The notes under the pieces: model-generated | Database searches by the model: none | The model's input: the letters and a program-made list of their open reading frames with translations, nothing else | What the model was told of the DNA's origin: nothing | Program-made: the position numbers and the translations under genes | Origin: Saccharomycopsis fibuligera x Saccharomycopsis cf. fibuligera | Lineage: Eukaryota > Ascomycota > Saccharomycetes > Ascoideales > Saccharomycopsidaceae | Length of the DNA stretch: 64,000 bases | Direction: 5' to 3' | NCBI GenBank assembly: GCA_001936135.1 | Contig: CP012810.1 | Coordinates: forward strand, 1,550,001 to 1,614,000 | Shown: positions 21,144 to 31,847 of the stretch, piece after piece | Numbering within the stretch: position 1 is the stretch's first letter | Layout: the number at the start of each line of letters is the position of its first letter

Positions 21144-22553
21144 TTGACTGACTCACTCCTCGTTTCACATTGCTCTCCTGCTCTTAGTAGTACAGCCTTT
21201 AAGTCAGATTGTCAGATAGGCAGATCCGGGAAATTTGCATCGTCACTCACCCGCCTATTAGCTCTTGACTACTCTTTATTGTTGTTGTTCCCATCCATCG
21301 GCATCAACTCCTCCATACACTGCGGTAATCTTAAATTGTGTACTCATACAGTGTTGTTCCTTTTTTACTCTCTTTCTTTTTTTTTTTTGCTACTGTTTGA
21401 CTTTTTGACTGTTGACGGAAGTCTCACCTCACATCACCTCACCACACCGCACCTCCTTCCTTCATCTACTCTATTACTCCCTTATAATCCCCGTTGAGTG
21501 TTTTACTCTTGTTGTGTTCCTCTACAAGTCTCCGTTTGTACCGCCAGTCACTACCGCTTATTCTTTATCACTATATTATACTATCGCATATCCCCCATCC
21601 CCTTCAAAGGTCCAATTGCTTTACAATATCTAAAGTCTTCGATTTAAGTCCTTGATTCACTTACTTGAGCGGCAAAAATAACAACAACAACAGAAAAAAA
21701 AAAAGGCACCGCTGTCTAATTATCTTACTTGAGATCAGACCGGTACTCTTTAGTATACTTTGCACAACAAACACCGACACCAACAACAACAACAAACAAC
21801 AGTCAACTAAGTCAGTATCCTTACTGCATTCGGAATCACCTTAGTGGGTCAACAAAATCACACCTTGTCCTTGATCTATTGTCAGAAGTGCTTCTGACAA
21901 TCGTTGGTTTTTTTGTTTTTGTTTTCTTTTGGTAGTTGTCATCCCTTGTTTTTGTCCAGTATAAAATATCATCAACAGCAAAACATAGTTCAAACAAAAA
22001 GCCATTCATTTGCTTTAGATTTTTATCAAACACTTTTATTGATCTTCTTCATTTACTTATTCTAATCTCTTGTTGTTTTTTCAAAAAATAAAAAAAAAAA
22101 AGTCATTATTCACATAATATTCTTTTTATGGGTCATTAGCATTCCGTGGATTAATACTTGAATTCGTTATCAGTTTGTCTCATTTTCCAGTCCCTATTTT
22201 CAAAGTTACTGGAATACCATCATTAGGTTTAGGTTACTACGACAAATAGCCAACCAAATCTTGCAACCGTTAATCCATTCAATTATTGCTATAATTCACG
22301 CAAAATCAAATTTTCACTTCATTTCTTCAGGGTCTTTTTTATTTTTTATGTCATTACGTTTTTAAGTCAAAGAAACTTATATTGCATTTTGTTTAGTTGG
22401 GTATTTTTTTTTAAAAAAAAGCATTTGTTTTGTTCAATTTTTCTCTTTTTTTCTCTTTTCCCTATATCTTATCTCCATCATTTTTTGTCTCATTTTGTTT
22501 CATTCACAACGTTGTCAACACAAACAGTTTATTAGTCTACTATTTTATCTTCA

Positions 22554-24920
22554 ATGAGCTCTACAGAGTTGGATTCAAAGACTGTTGCCTTAAACTTTGA
22601 AAAAGGTGGCTTACTCAAAAGCCGATACAAATCTCTTGGGAAACTTAATGAGGGATCCTATGGTATTGTCTATTTGGCTGAAGATATCTTTACCAAAGAA
22701 AAAGTTGCTGTCAAGTACATTTTTTCCTTACTGGATTCTGATTCCAGCGGAATTAGTGAAGCTGAAAAAGAGATTGACATTTATCTCAAACTTGGCTATC
22801 ATAAAAACATTGCCTCATTGATTGATTATTTTGATTCTTTCCTAATTTTGGAATACTGCGAGAAAGGTGATCTTTATGATTTGATTAAAGCTGGCGAAGG
22901 TCCAAAGACAAGAGCTGAGATTATTGATATTATGATTCAGCTAATTGATCTTATTGCCTTTTGTCATAACAGAGGAATATATCACAGAGATATCAAACCC
23001 GAAAATATTTTCATCACTGGTAATAACCAGATTAAGTTAGGTGACTGGGGATTAGCAACAACTGAGCGCTATTGTGCGGATTTTGATGTTGGTAGTGATA
23101 GATACATGGCGCCAGAGTTGTTCGACAGTGCTCAAGAAGACTACGGAGAATTAGAGGAATTAAGTGATGGCCACTATGATGCCTCTAAAGTGGATATTTG
23201 GGCATTAGGTATTTGCTTTCTCAACATCATTTTCCACAAGAACCCATTCTCAATTGCGAACTCAAGTGACAAGATGTTTTTAAATTTCTGTGCCAATAGA
23301 GAAATTTTGTTTGATATTTTTTCTACAATGAGTGTTGATTTGTTTAATGTTTTGAGACACAGTTTGGCAATAAATCCAGAAAACAGAAATTTATCATCAA
23401 TGAAATCCGAACTTCAAAGATTGGAGTATCTTACTTATGATGAAGAAGAGTATGAGGAAGTTTCTTCCTCTTCTTCTGCTCCTACTCCTCAAAGTGCAGT
23501 TACTATTGAGGTGTATGAAGACGAAAATAAGGAGCAAAGCAGCTTTACCACAAAGAATGCTAAACCAATCAATATCAACAAGCACTATCAGAAGCACAGG
23601 GAAAGACAGCCATTATCAATTCAAACTCCAAACAGATTATTTGTTGGTTCAATGAATAGTAGTAACACTGCGCAATATAAACGCCAAGATCTTTACACCC
23701 CGCCTTCTAAAAGGTTCTTGGATCCAAGCCATATTGTGCCCCGCAAACAGCCTTCTTTTGATAAGAAGAGAGATTTTGCAAGCCACTATTCTCCACGAAA
23801 ATCAAATTTGACTTACATCAGCAAAAGCTACGAGCCTCGCCACACTAATTATGGCCAAGATGATGGTAATAATAATAACAAAAACAAGCATCGTTCCAGC
23901 AAAAGTCGTAGCGATCATGTCAGCAATGGTCAAAAGAATTCGAGCGGTTTTGCTGGTAAAAGGAAAATTGACAAACTTGGGAAGCTTGACACAAAGATCA
24001 GCAATAATAGCAAAAATGTGTATATTCCACCGAATCTTAGGGATAAGTTAAAATCACCAGCTTTCCAATCAAAGACATTCACTGCTGATGTTTATCGAAT
24101 CAACAGTAAAGCATTTCTGAAACCAACTACATCTATACAAAAAGCGGATCCATTTGAACCAACAACATCATTATCAGCATCAGCAGCAACATCCGCACCA
24201 GCACCAGCATCAGCATCCCAAACCCAATCGCAACTCACTGATGATATTGTTTTTGATGATATGGATGATGAGTTTGTCAATAACCTCAAGTCGCTCAAGG
24301 TTAGATCCGAAACCACAAGTTCAACCGCTTCAACTACAGTCACACCACGCCATAGTGAAGAGTTTAGCTCTACTATTCCTTCTTTAGTTTCAAACAGCTC
24401 CATCAGCGGACTGTCTAGCTTTACTGATAAGGTGCAGAAAGCCATTGAGCAAAGTTCCAAGCAAAACAACAGCAACAGCTCTACTACTCCTGGAGAGAGT
24501 GGGGTTTATGTGCCACCTCATCATCGACCAGATTATGATGCATCAAAGTACAGAGTAAAAGGACTTCATGAGCAGCAACAGCACCAGCATCGGCAACGCA
24601 GGTTTAGATCACCGTTAAAGTTGCTGAATACGCATGATAATGTGGCGTCCAGAAGTATTCCACATTCAACTATCAATATTGAAGGACATTTCTCTTCTCA
24701 TCATAAGAATTTTTCCGATTCTACATTATCAGCATCTATGCCGCAACCGTTTGAATCATCTTTAGGCACCATGAACTGGGCCGATTATGATGATGATAGT
24801 GATAGTGATGAACCAATTTTGTATAATGGTTATGGGTTAGGTGATGGATCAAGTTTCCTGTTGAAAAGTTATGAAAGTCAAATGAAGAAAATACCATCTG
24901 CTATCAATGTGCAAATGTGA
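22554..24920 (+). CDS. Ser/Thr protein kinase of Ran1/Ksp1 type (788 aa)
   Basis: The kinase domain occupies about residues 25-290: glycine loop LNEGSYGIVYLAED, Lys in VAVKYIF, catalytic loop HRDIKPEN (about 144), metal loop DWG in place of the usual DFG, GSDRYMAPELFD, and VDIWALGICFLN. The remainder is a long low-complexity tail rich in Ser, Asn, Lys and Arg, with two related short motifs (YIPPNLRDKL and YVPPHHRPDY) and an acidic end (NWADYDDDSDSDEP). The spacing and the DWGLATTERYCADFDVGS block resemble the Ran1/Ksp1/Sks1/Sha3 group of fungal kinases, which act in nutrient signalling and autophagy or meiosis control. Ksp1 is my first guess, unproven. It is convergent with ASF1. Confidence 0.93.
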   Translation: MSSTELDSKTVALNFEKGGLLKSRYKSLGKLNEGSYGIVYLAEDIFTKEKVAVKYIFSLLDSDSSGISEAEKEIDIYLKLGYHKNIASLIDYFDSFLILEYCEKGDLYDLIKAGEGPKTRAEIIDIMIQLIDLIAFCHNRGIYHRDIKPENIFITGNNQIKLGDWGLATTERYCADFDVGSDRYMAPELFDSAQEDYGELEELSDGHYDASKVDIWALGICFLNIIFHKNPFSIANSSDKMFLNFCANREILFDIFSTMSVDLFNVLRHSLAINPENRNLSSMKSELQRLEYLTYDEEEYEEVSSSSSAPTPQSAVTIEVYEDENKEQSSFTTKNAKPININKHYQKHRERQPLSIQTPNRLFVGSMNSSNTAQYKRQDLYTPPSKRFLDPSHIVPRKQPSFDKKRDFASHYSPRKSNLTYISKSYEPRHTNYGQDDGNNNNKNKHRSSKSRSDHVSNGQKNSSGFAGKRKIDKLGKLDTKISNNSKNVYIPPNLRDKLKSPAFQSKTFTADVYRINSKAFLKPTTSIQKADPFEPTTSLSASAATSAPAPASASQTQSQLTDDIVFDDMDDEFVNNLKSLKVRSETTSSTASTTVTPRHSEEFSSTIPSLVSNSSISGLSSFTDKVQKAIEQSSKQNNSNSSTTPGESGVYVPPHHRPDYDASKYRVKGLHEQQQHQHRQRRFRSPLKLLNTHDNVASRSIPHSTINIEGHFSSHHKNFSDSTLSASMPQPFESSLGTMNWADYDDDSDSDEPILYNGYGLGDGSSFLLKSYESQMKKIPSAINVQM

Positions 24921-25797
24921 CTTTGCTTTGCTTTCACTTTACTCAAAGAACAATTTCGAAAATTTGTCTTCATTTTCCTTTATCTCTCATTTATTTTTTT
25001 TTTTTTTTTTCATTTTTTTTCTTTTTTTTCTTTTTTTTCTTTTTTTTTTTTTTTTTAGTGCATATAAATAAGGTAAAATGATGCTTCATCAATAGCATTA
25101 CATCAGCATAACATAACGTATATAGGAATCAGTATTTTGATTTGAAGTTGTCTGATTTATTTCATATGGATTCATATAGTTTTGTTATATTTGCTCTGAT
25201 CTATCTTCCCAACTGACAATTGATAAATGTTACTATTTTTTTTTTATGGTTAGCGCACTCGCTCTTTTTCTTTTTCTTGTTTTGTTCTGTAGTTTGTAAG
25301 ATTTCTACTGCTACGGAAGGAGCAATGCTATATAGCATAGGGTGGTGTAAAAAATCGACGTTTGCAGCTTGCGGTATTCTGTAGATTCTAGTTCTTCTGC
25401 TGCTGCTGCTGCTGCTACTGGTACTCTAGTTGCCACTACTGCAACCTGTGATGAGTGCGCTACGGATGTGCAGAGAGAGTTTTCTAAAACTCATGTCAAA
25501 TTGAAAACATGGCGTATTAGAAACGAAAAATGAACGGTGAGAGGTTATTTTCTTTATTTATCATTGTATTGCAATGCATTTAATAAAAAAAAAAGAACAA
25601 AAAAAACAAAAAGAATAACTAGAACAATAACGATAGGAAAACATTATGAACGCAATGATCATTAATAGTAATAATAATAGTAGTAGTAGTAGTAGTACAC
25701 GAATAAACTTGATGAAAACGAACGCTTATACAGGAACACAAATCAAATGAAAAAAGAGAAAAAACAAACTGTCGTAAATGTTTATCGTTAATTTTCC
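24921..25797. other. Intergenic between convergent genes
   Basis: 3' flanks of the kinase (+) and ASF1 (-). Holds a 65-base T-rich tract (about 24990-25055), CTG-type triplets near 25398-25415 and a TAG/TAA-type triplet run near 25666-25697. No gene seen. Confidence 0.6.
24990..25055. repeat. T-rich tract with regular C spacers
   Basis: Runs of 7-18 T separated by single C or short breaks just downstream of the kinase stop codon. Confidence 0.9.
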
Positions 25798-27018
25798 TCA
25801 GTTTGCATTCTCACCCAGTAGTGGCTTTTCGCTGGCATTATTTTTGTTATTGTCACTGCTTGGCGTTTCTTGTTGTTGTTTTTCTGCTTCTGCTAGCTGG
25901 GTTGTGTCAACTGGAGTAGACGCTTCTTCTATGGGTTGCTGTTGCTGTTTTTCTATTTCTGGTTCTGGTTCTGCTGCTGCTGCTGCTTCTTCTTGTGGAT
26001 GATTGGTCTCGTCTTTGTCGGTAGAGTTCCTCGGCTGTTCCTGTTGCTGACCTTCTGGCTCTTCTTCTTTCTCCGATATCGTGGCTGAATTGTTGATGTT
26101 ATTGCTGGTATCCCCATTAGCATTAAGTTTTCTCTTCTTTTGGCTTGGTCCGTCATTATCAGTAGTGGTTTCATCAGCAACTATATCAGTTTCTGCACCT
26201 TCATCAGCACCACCGGCTCCGTTGTTATTACTGACACCATCAACTGCTGCACTGGTGGTGGTTAAAGTATCATCACCATCTTCGCCTTCTGCTAAAGCTG
26301 CATCTTCTTCTACTGCTTCTTCAACTTCTTCCTCATCTGCTTCGGCTTCTCCTTCGGCTTCTGCCTCGGCTTCCACTTCATCCGCCTCTTCTTCTAGTTC
26401 TTGTTCGCCTTCAGCCTCGTCGTCGTTGTCCTCTTCTTCATCGTCTTCATCTTCTTCACCTTCAGCTGCTTCATCAGCACCATAATTCTCCTCGTCATCT
26501 TCTTCATCAAGATCCGCTTCTGGTTGTTCTGGAGGATACTCTTCCACTTCTTCATTATCCCAAACGATATTAAATCTAGTGACTCTTGGTTTCTCTGCGA
26601 GGATATTTCTATTGACGTGTTCCACTTGTACTTTACTTGGAGGATTTTCTCTAAGCTCTTCAGTATCATATTCGTTATTCACATAGTATCCCACTCTAAC
26701 AAATTCTCTATCCCTATAGGAACAAGAAAGTAGAATCACCGTCACTGAGACCAATTCGCTTGCTGGAATAAGTTCAGGAGATGGTGGGTCAGCTTCAAAT
26801 AGAAATTTGTTTACTCCCACAGGAACGGGCCCAACAAGAATAGAATCAAGTTCTTGATCATGATCAAGGGAACCGGAAGATCCAACATATGTTAATTTCC
26901 ATTCAAGATCATGCGAAAGAGGTTCTAGACATTCAAAGGTGATTTCAAATTCATACGGATCAGTGAATTTTGCAGGATTGTTGAGGACATTAATTCCTAG
27001 TAATGATACAATTGACAT
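25798..27018 (-). CDS. ASF1: Histone chaperone Asf1 with extended acidic tail (406 aa)
   Basis: Residues 1 to about 155 are the conserved immunoglobulin-like Asf1 core: [79 protein letters not shown] and [14 protein letters not shown]. This core binds the H3-H4 dimer and works with CAF-1 and HIR in nucleosome assembly. From about residue 158 the protein is an extremely acidic Asp/Glu tail (to about 250), then a Ser/Thr/Asn/Gln/Glu-rich tail with a short basic patch (KKRKLNANG). The tail (about 250 residues) is roughly twice that of baker's yeast Asf1 (279 aa in total). Opposite-strand frames of Ser repeats are shadows of the Glu codons. Confidence 0.97.
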   Translation of the reverse strand: MSIVSLLGINVLNNPAKFTDPYEFEITFECLEPLSHDLEWKLTYVGSSGSLDHDQELDSILVGPVPVGVNKFLFEADPPSPELIPASELVSVTVILLSCSYRDREFVRVGYYVNNEYDTEELRENPPSKVQVEHVNRNILAEKPRVTRFNIVWDNEEVEEYPPEQPEADLDEEDDEENYGADEAAEGEEDEDDEEEDNDDEAEGEQELEEEADEVEAEAEAEGEAEADEEEVEEAVEEDAALAEGEDGDDTLTTTSAAVDGVSNNNGAGGADEGAETDIVADETTTDNDGPSQKKRKLNANGDTSNNINNSATISEKEEEPEGQQQEQPRNSTDKDETNHPQEEAAAAAEPEPEIEKQQQQPIEEASTPVDTTQLAEAEKQQQETPSSDNNKNNASEKPLLGENAN

Positions 27019-27513
27019 TTTTATTCAATGGTGAAACGTTATAGTGTTGATGTTGTAGACCAAAGAGGGATAGAAAGTGTTTAGTGTAAATTGGGAATGT
27101 AAAAAAAAATGTGAAAGTAAATGCAGATGACAACAATTTCAATGACTGGATAATAAGCTGGAACACGTTTGCTTTATGTCTTCTATATTAAGGGAATTGA
27201 TATTCAATTGAAAACGTTTGCTTGATTTGTCAAATTGAGTAAATTCAAACTTAAAATAATAAATGCTCGAAATTTGAAAGAAAAGAAAACAAGTACCCCC
27301 AAATAATTTTTTTTTTTTTCTTTTTGCTTTCTATCGAAGACGCGTCCTTTTTCTTTTTTTTTTTTCTTGATCGAAGATTATTATTCGCGTGTGTGTGCTG
27401 CGGAAAAGAGCGCGCGTACGACCGCTTCAACCACGCGCGCAAGACCTCCGCCGCGAAAAGTCATTCACTTAGTTTACTTCACTCAATCCTTGAAAACTCA
27501 TTAATCACGTGAA
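27019..27513. other. Intergenic: ASF1 promoter and tRNA 5' flank
   Basis: Contains T-rich tracts (27307-27328, 27347-27366) and a GC-rich spot with ACGCGTC (27339) and several GCGCG words (27401-27445). ACGCG words can be MBF-type sites and would suit a cell-cycle gene such as ASF1, but the match is short. Confidence 0.5.
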
Positions 27514-27584
27514 GCGTGGATGGTTTAGTGGTAAAATTCAACGTTGCCATCGTTGGGCCCCGGGTTCGATTCCCGGTCTACGCA
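27514..27584 (+). tRNA. tG(GCC): tRNA-Gly (GCC)
   Basis: A 71-base cloverleaf: acceptor GCGTGGA pairs with TCTACGC plus discriminator A; D arm with TGGTTTAGTGGT (A box); anticodon stem CAACG/CGTTG with loop TTGCCAT giving anticodon GCC; T arm CCGGGTTCGATTCCCGG (B box). A T-rich terminator starts at 27586. No intron. Confidence 0.98.
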
Positions 27585-27616
27585 ATTTCTTTTTTTCATC
27601 ATTCAAAAAAAATTTC

Positions 27617-28234
27617 TTAATTTTGTGTGTCCTCAACGGTAACAGTGCCACAGCATACCCTCTTTAACCTGCGTATGCTGAGTGACAGTAATAAAAGTAG
27701 CAGAATGGTTTGTTTTTTTTTTTGTTTTTTTTTTTTGAGGGTCATTGCTTTGCTGATAGCACCCTCATATGACTGTTGTTTGTGCTTTTTACGTGATAAA
27801 TCTTCGGAGCAACACTTACATTCCTCACCTTGGAATTTGAACTTCTCGACTCCGAGGTGGAAGGTGTGTATATTCTCGAAGCAGCCAGGGTGTTTGAACG
27901 TTTGTTTGTTTAGCATTTGCCAGAATGTCAGACACTCTTTATTAGTGACTTGTTTGAGACGTGCCAACTGGTGTGAGAATAGTAGTTTATCTTTCTTTTC
28001 GCGCACTTGTGCACTACCGTTCCGGGACTTGAAGTCGAAGACTTCTTTTGGAATGAACTTTTTTTTCAAAAACGGTACACCGAGCTCCACTGCGTCTGCT
28101 ATATCTGATGTGCGCTGAAGCCCAAAGATACCAGGATTGCGTTTGTTGGGGACTACTTGTTTCCACAGAGCTATTATGTTTGCTTCTGTGGCTGTCAACG
28201 TGAAGCACTGTTCTGGGTTCTGTGCCAGTATAGA
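27617..28234 (-). pseudogene. Open frame without ATG between two tRNA genes; possible gene remnant
   Basis: A long frame on the minus strand is open from 28234 to the stop at 27617 but has no ATG near its 5' end; the earliest in-frame ATG is at 27916, about half way. The first 150 residues look protein-like (LWKQVVPNKRNPGIFGLQRT, FIPKEVFDFKSRNG, KFKFQGEECKCC), unlike a random shadow. The C-terminus crosses A-rich DNA giving a Lys run and then a Leu run. No family recognised. Explanations: a decayed gene that lost its 5' end next to the tRNA-Met; a gene whose first exon I cannot see; or chance. I saw no usable splice signals between the preceding stop and the tRNA. Confidence 0.35.
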
Positions 28235-28289
28235 TCAAGACAAAATATCCAACAATCCGAATGTGCATTCAAACAAATTAACCAGTGCT

Positions 28290-28375
28290 GTTCTCGTGGC
28301 CCAGTTGGTTAAGGCGTCAGTCTCATACTGAGCAGAGAAATCTGAAGATCGCGAGTTCGACTCTCGCCGAGAGCA
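28290..28375 (+). tRNA. tM(CAU): tRNA-Met (CAT, elongator type) with a 12-base intron
   Basis: Acceptor GTTCTCG pairs with CGAGAGC plus discriminator A. D stem GCC/GGC, T arm GCGAGTTCGACTCTCGC (B box). The anticodon loop reads CTCATA, is interrupted after position 37 by CTGAGCAGAGAA (28328-28339), and resumes with ATCTGA. Removing these 12 bases gives a 74-base tRNA whose anticodon arm matches yeast elongator tRNA-Met (GTCAGTCTCATAATCTGA). Seven T follow as terminator. Confidence 0.95.
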
Positions 28376-29006
28376 CTTTTTTTGCTACCTTCAATCATAA
28401 ATTGATAATGTGTGTGAAAAAAAAAAAAAAAAGGTTCCAAGTGGTAATATTTTTATTTATTTATTTTATTATTTCTGCGGAGATATTCAACATTTGTTTG
28501 CAGTTTGGTGCCAAATGCTGGGTCCAGATCTTGCGGGTCGACTACGTAAAAGAATGAATTTTTTTAAGCAGTTTTTCCTTTTATTGAATCTAATGACTAA
28601 ACGTAAATTAGTGCAGCAGTGGTATTTAAACAAGACTAAGTATATGTATAAAAAAAAAAAAATAAATAAAAGATGCTAGGAATAAGCCATTAGGAAAACG
28701 AAATGAAAATAAACATGCCAAATGACTACGGATAACCGCAAAATATCTGAAGTGAAGTGATGTAAAACTATAAAAAAAACAAAAAAAAGAAAGGAACGAA
28801 GGGCGTGGCAATGGTCTTCATGTGCTTTTAGAAGAACTTGATTTGACAGGCTGAGTAAACGCACCTGGCGGTTTCAGGATCTTTCTTATTTGATGATTGA
28901 GCAAGAGAGCGGTATGTGAGAATTAGCAGACACAAATTAAAACAAATTCCAGACTGGAACAAAACAATGATGCCAGATAAAGTTCAGTTCAGTAAAGCTA
29001 AATTAG
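28376..29006. other. Intergenic
   Basis: Short spacer between tRNA-Met and the 3' end of the first SUN gene. A16 run at about 28417-28432 and another A-rich run near 28650-28670. No gene seen, no LTR-like sequence recognised. Confidence 0.6.
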
Positions 29007-30224
29007 CTAATAGAAGACAAAGTTTGCAGAACCTTTAGTAACCCCCACCGTGCATCCATCAGTGCCATCACCGTTATATTTCCCATTGATATAAGTGCAT
29101 GACCCACTAATAGTAGAGCCGGAAGTGGCTTCAATTTTGATCGAGTAATTTGGTGGTGTTTTATTGTTTGGGTTTGGAATGATTGACAAATATGTAATAC
29201 CATCAGTGTAACCTGCTCCCAAGTTGACTGGGGCCCAGTTACCAATACCGCTGCCTTCAGTACCCCAGATACAACCTTTTTCAACATCAACCCCAGCATT
29301 GTTCACATAGTACTGAGCAGAAGTAGATTTTCCTTGCCATTTGTAGTATGTGGAAGAGTCCACCACAGAAATTGGTTTTGACTGACCCTTAGTTAATCTT
29401 GTTGGAACACACATGTTCTCAGAGCCAGGATAGTCGGTTCTGCATAAAGCAAGCACCTTGTCGAGCTTGGAAACAGCGTTAGCGGTAGGTTTGTCCCATT
29501 CGCACAAGTAATCGGTGTTTGTGTTGGTTCTGTACAACTTTCCATTCTTGCACACCAAACCGCCAATCGATACACCACTGCTTGGCTGACTAGAAGGCCA
29601 CTGAGTCTTGGACATACCTGCCTGACATGCGTAAGAACAGTAGTAGCCCTCTTTGCAGGTGGACGAAGCGTATCCTCCCTCGTTCAAGATTGAGGCCCAA
29701 CCATTGTATTGCAACCAGTCTAAAGAAATGACACCATTACCGGTAGGGACCGCATCACAAGACAAAGTACCGTCTTCAAACTTTGATGGGGTGCTTTGAG
29801 ATTTCAAGTCACCATCGATGGAGGAGGTAGAGGTAGAACTTGAACCCGAGGAAGCAGAAGTGGCAGTGTATGTAGAAGAGTCAGCAAGAGAGGCAGCAGC
29901 AGCAGCAGCGGAAGTAGCAGCGGGATTGACTATTTTATTTTGCACATCTTCTGCAACGCTGGTAGTTGCAATGCTTGCAGCGCTTGTTGGAGAGACAGTG
30001 GTAGTTGGTGCCTCAGTGGTGGCTGGCGCGTCAGTGGAAGTTTCGTCTTCATCAACATAGACGGTCACATCAACTTCATCAGTGACGATTTGACTAATGG
30101 TTTGCAACGTAGTGATAGCTGCATCTCTCTTGCGGTGGTAATGTGCTCTTTTTTGCTGCATAACAGGCTCTGCCAATGAGGCAGACAAGAATAAGCCAAC
30201 TGAAAAGATAGTCTCAAGTTTCAT
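29007..30224 (-). CDS. SUN-family cell-wall protein, copy A (405 aa)
   Basis: Signal peptide at about residues 1-18, Kex2-like KR sites soon after (QQKR, RKR), then a Ser/Thr/Ala-rich spacer (about 65-145). The C-terminal SUN domain (about 150-405) has conserved blocks [73 protein letters not shown] and [18 protein letters not shown] proteins (SIM1, SUN4/SUN41, UTH1, NCA3) are secreted, linked to glucan binding or remodelling, and needed for mother-daughter cell separation. Copy A is the most diverged of the three here and lacks the final Asn seen in B and C. It is followed by copies B and C on the same strand. Confidence 0.95.
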   Translation of the reverse strand: MKLETIFSVGLFLSASLAEPVMQQKRAHYHRKRDAAITTLQTISQIVTDEVDVTVYVDEDETSTDAPATTEAPTTTVSPTSAASIATTSVAEDVQNKIVNPAATSAAAAAASLADSSTYTATSASSGSSSTSTSSIDGDLKSQSTPSKFEDGTLSCDAVPTGNGVISLDWLQYNGWASILNEGGYASSTCKEGYYCSYACQAGMSKTQWPSSQPSSGVSIGGLVCKNGKLYRTNTNTDYLCEWDKPTANAVSKLDKVLALCRTDYPGSENMCVPTRLTKGQSKPISVVDSSTYYKWQGKSTSAQYYVNNAGVDVEKGCIWGTEGSGIGNWAPVNLGAGYTDGITYLSIIPNPNNKTPPNYSIKIEATSGSTISGSCTYINGKYNGDGTDGCTVGVTKGSANFVFY

Positions 30225-30364
30225 TTTTAAAAATATGCTTTGCTACTGTGGTGGATTTTTAAATTCTAGAAGACGTTTTTTATAATGATTCTGAAAATAT
30301 GGTGTAAAAATTTAATTTATTGTTTGCTGAGAAAAGGGAGAAACTTGTCGGTGATATTATAAAA

Positions 30365-30374
30365 GGAATGAATG
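30365..30374 (-). promoter_or_regulatory. CATTCATTCC element upstream of SUN copy A
   Basis: On the coding strand it reads CATTCATTCC, 141 bases before the ATG. It contains two overlapping CATTC words like the TEA-domain (Tec1) consensus CATTCY. The same element recurs before SUN copies B and C. Factor assignment is inference. Confidence 0.45.
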
Positions 30375-31088
30375 ACAAAGGTCCCGGTATGATTTGGTTT
30401 AAAAGAGTGACTAAGGTTGAGTTTGTGCTTGACTTCAAATCGCTGTAGATCAATGAGCAAGAAGAAAGAAAAAAAGAACAGAAGCTGGTTATAAAAGGTA
30501 AATGGTATTAGCCGTAAAACAGACCTGGAAAAGACAAGTCTGATGTTATATATAACATTCCGCAGGTCAAAAAGATGCTAGCGTCTTGCAAAGTGTCTGA
30601 AAGAACTGCACTGCCATACTTTTAGCTTGCATAGCTCAAATGTGCAGAATGAGTCCCCATACACGAAGCCAAAAATGCCTTTTGAATGACACTTGGGCTA
30701 GTCTAACCAAACATTAGGACAGCATTCTTCATGCTTACAGCTTGCTAATGTGCCACCGTAAGGCAGTCGGAAACATAAAAGCCGCTGACGCCCATGACTA
30801 TGGCAGCCGCGATATGGAACCCAGCAGATGATCGCGACACGAAAATAGCTGGTAGCTAGATCTGACAGATGGCTAGGTTTCCCATATCGGAAACGCCGCC
30901 AAAGAGCTAGTGAAGGGTGCAATTTGTGGTATTTCGATGCATGGTGGTAGGTTTTCTCGAGTGTTTCTTATAGTGTTACTCGAGGCGGCGACCCACTGCG
31001 GAGGACGGAATGCACCAAAGCGTTTAATTGTTTGGCATTTCTAAGGGAGCTCACGTGAATATATGCATCTTTCCCAACATGGCTCCCT

Positions 31089-31115
31089 GAAGAGAGAGAG
31101 AGAGAGAGAGAGAGA
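31089..31115. repeat. (GA)13 microsatellite
   Basis: Uninterrupted GA dinucleotides in the spacer between SUN copies A and B. Confidence 0.9.
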
Positions 31116-31847
31116 TATGTGGCAACAATGTTTTCGTGTAGACTACCAGTAAGGTGGTAAGTTGAAGCTCAAGTAAGAACACACTCCTTATGAGTGTTTA
31201 GGGACGTATTTTGCCACTAAAATGATTGGCAGCAAGCACACGTTTTGAAATGCTTTGAGCATATATAAGTTGGAAAAGGTGCCAGTTTTGCTCTAGAGCC
31301 GACGCCGTGCATGTGGATGATCTGAATTGACAGTAGTCACCGACGTCTATTCTCCTTGTAATAACCATATAGTCTTGAGATATCAAAATTTGGCTTGCCT
31401 CCACATATACCGAGCAGATGGTGAATTTTAAAGCATTCATTATTGTGCTGTATTGAGTGACATGTAATGCGTACATATGGAGAAAGGTTCTTTACAGGAT
31501 AAGATAGCCTTTATTCAGAACAAATATAATAAGATTCCTGAAAGCATCAGAAATGGCAACATACAGGTAAAAAAAAAAAAAAAAGAAAGAAATAATTGCT
31601 TATACAACCCATGAGCAAAGTACCAAAGCAAAAAAAAACAAACAAATAAACAAATAGCCAGAATTGAAAAAATCATCAATCACGAAAAAACAAAAGAGTG
31701 GAATCGTAAAAAAAAAAAAAAATTTTCAAAAAAATAATAATAAAAAAAGAAAGACAAAAAAGTAGCGTAAAACCATAAATTTAATTGTAAAAGACCAGCC
31801 TTCACAAACGCACCGAGCCCCCACCAAAAGACACTAAGGTCTAGATA

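Larger units (their letters stand above)
20378..22553. other. Intergenic: long upstream region of kinase gene
   Basis: Nearly 2.2 kb without a supported gene. The left part (20580-20900) has short repeats and palindromes: GAGATGCGCATCTC near 20611-20625, a CACGTG near 20634, and five 8-bp units at 20842-20881. Five TCTGC units lie at 21119-21143. The right part (about 21000-22553) is pyrimidine-rich and probably forms a promoter and long leader for the kinase. Confidence 0.6.
30225..31847. other. Intergenic: promoter of SUN copy A, 3' side of copy B
   Basis: 1.6 kb without a supported gene. Motif GGAATGAATG at 30365-30374 (see separate entry). GA microsatellite at 31089-31115. A-rich runs at 31570-31584 and 31709-31722, at the likely 3' end of copy B. 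Confidence 0.6.

Noticed and set aside
26081-26485. Ser/Ala-rich plus-strand frame over the ASF1 tail
   Set aside because: Reverse reading of GAA/GAT-rich acidic codons; the ASF1 frame on the other strand is clearly the real one.
27500-28400. Possible LTR or retroelement near the two tRNA genes
   Set aside because: tRNA flanks are common insertion sites, but I saw no terminal repeats, primer site or pol-like residues.
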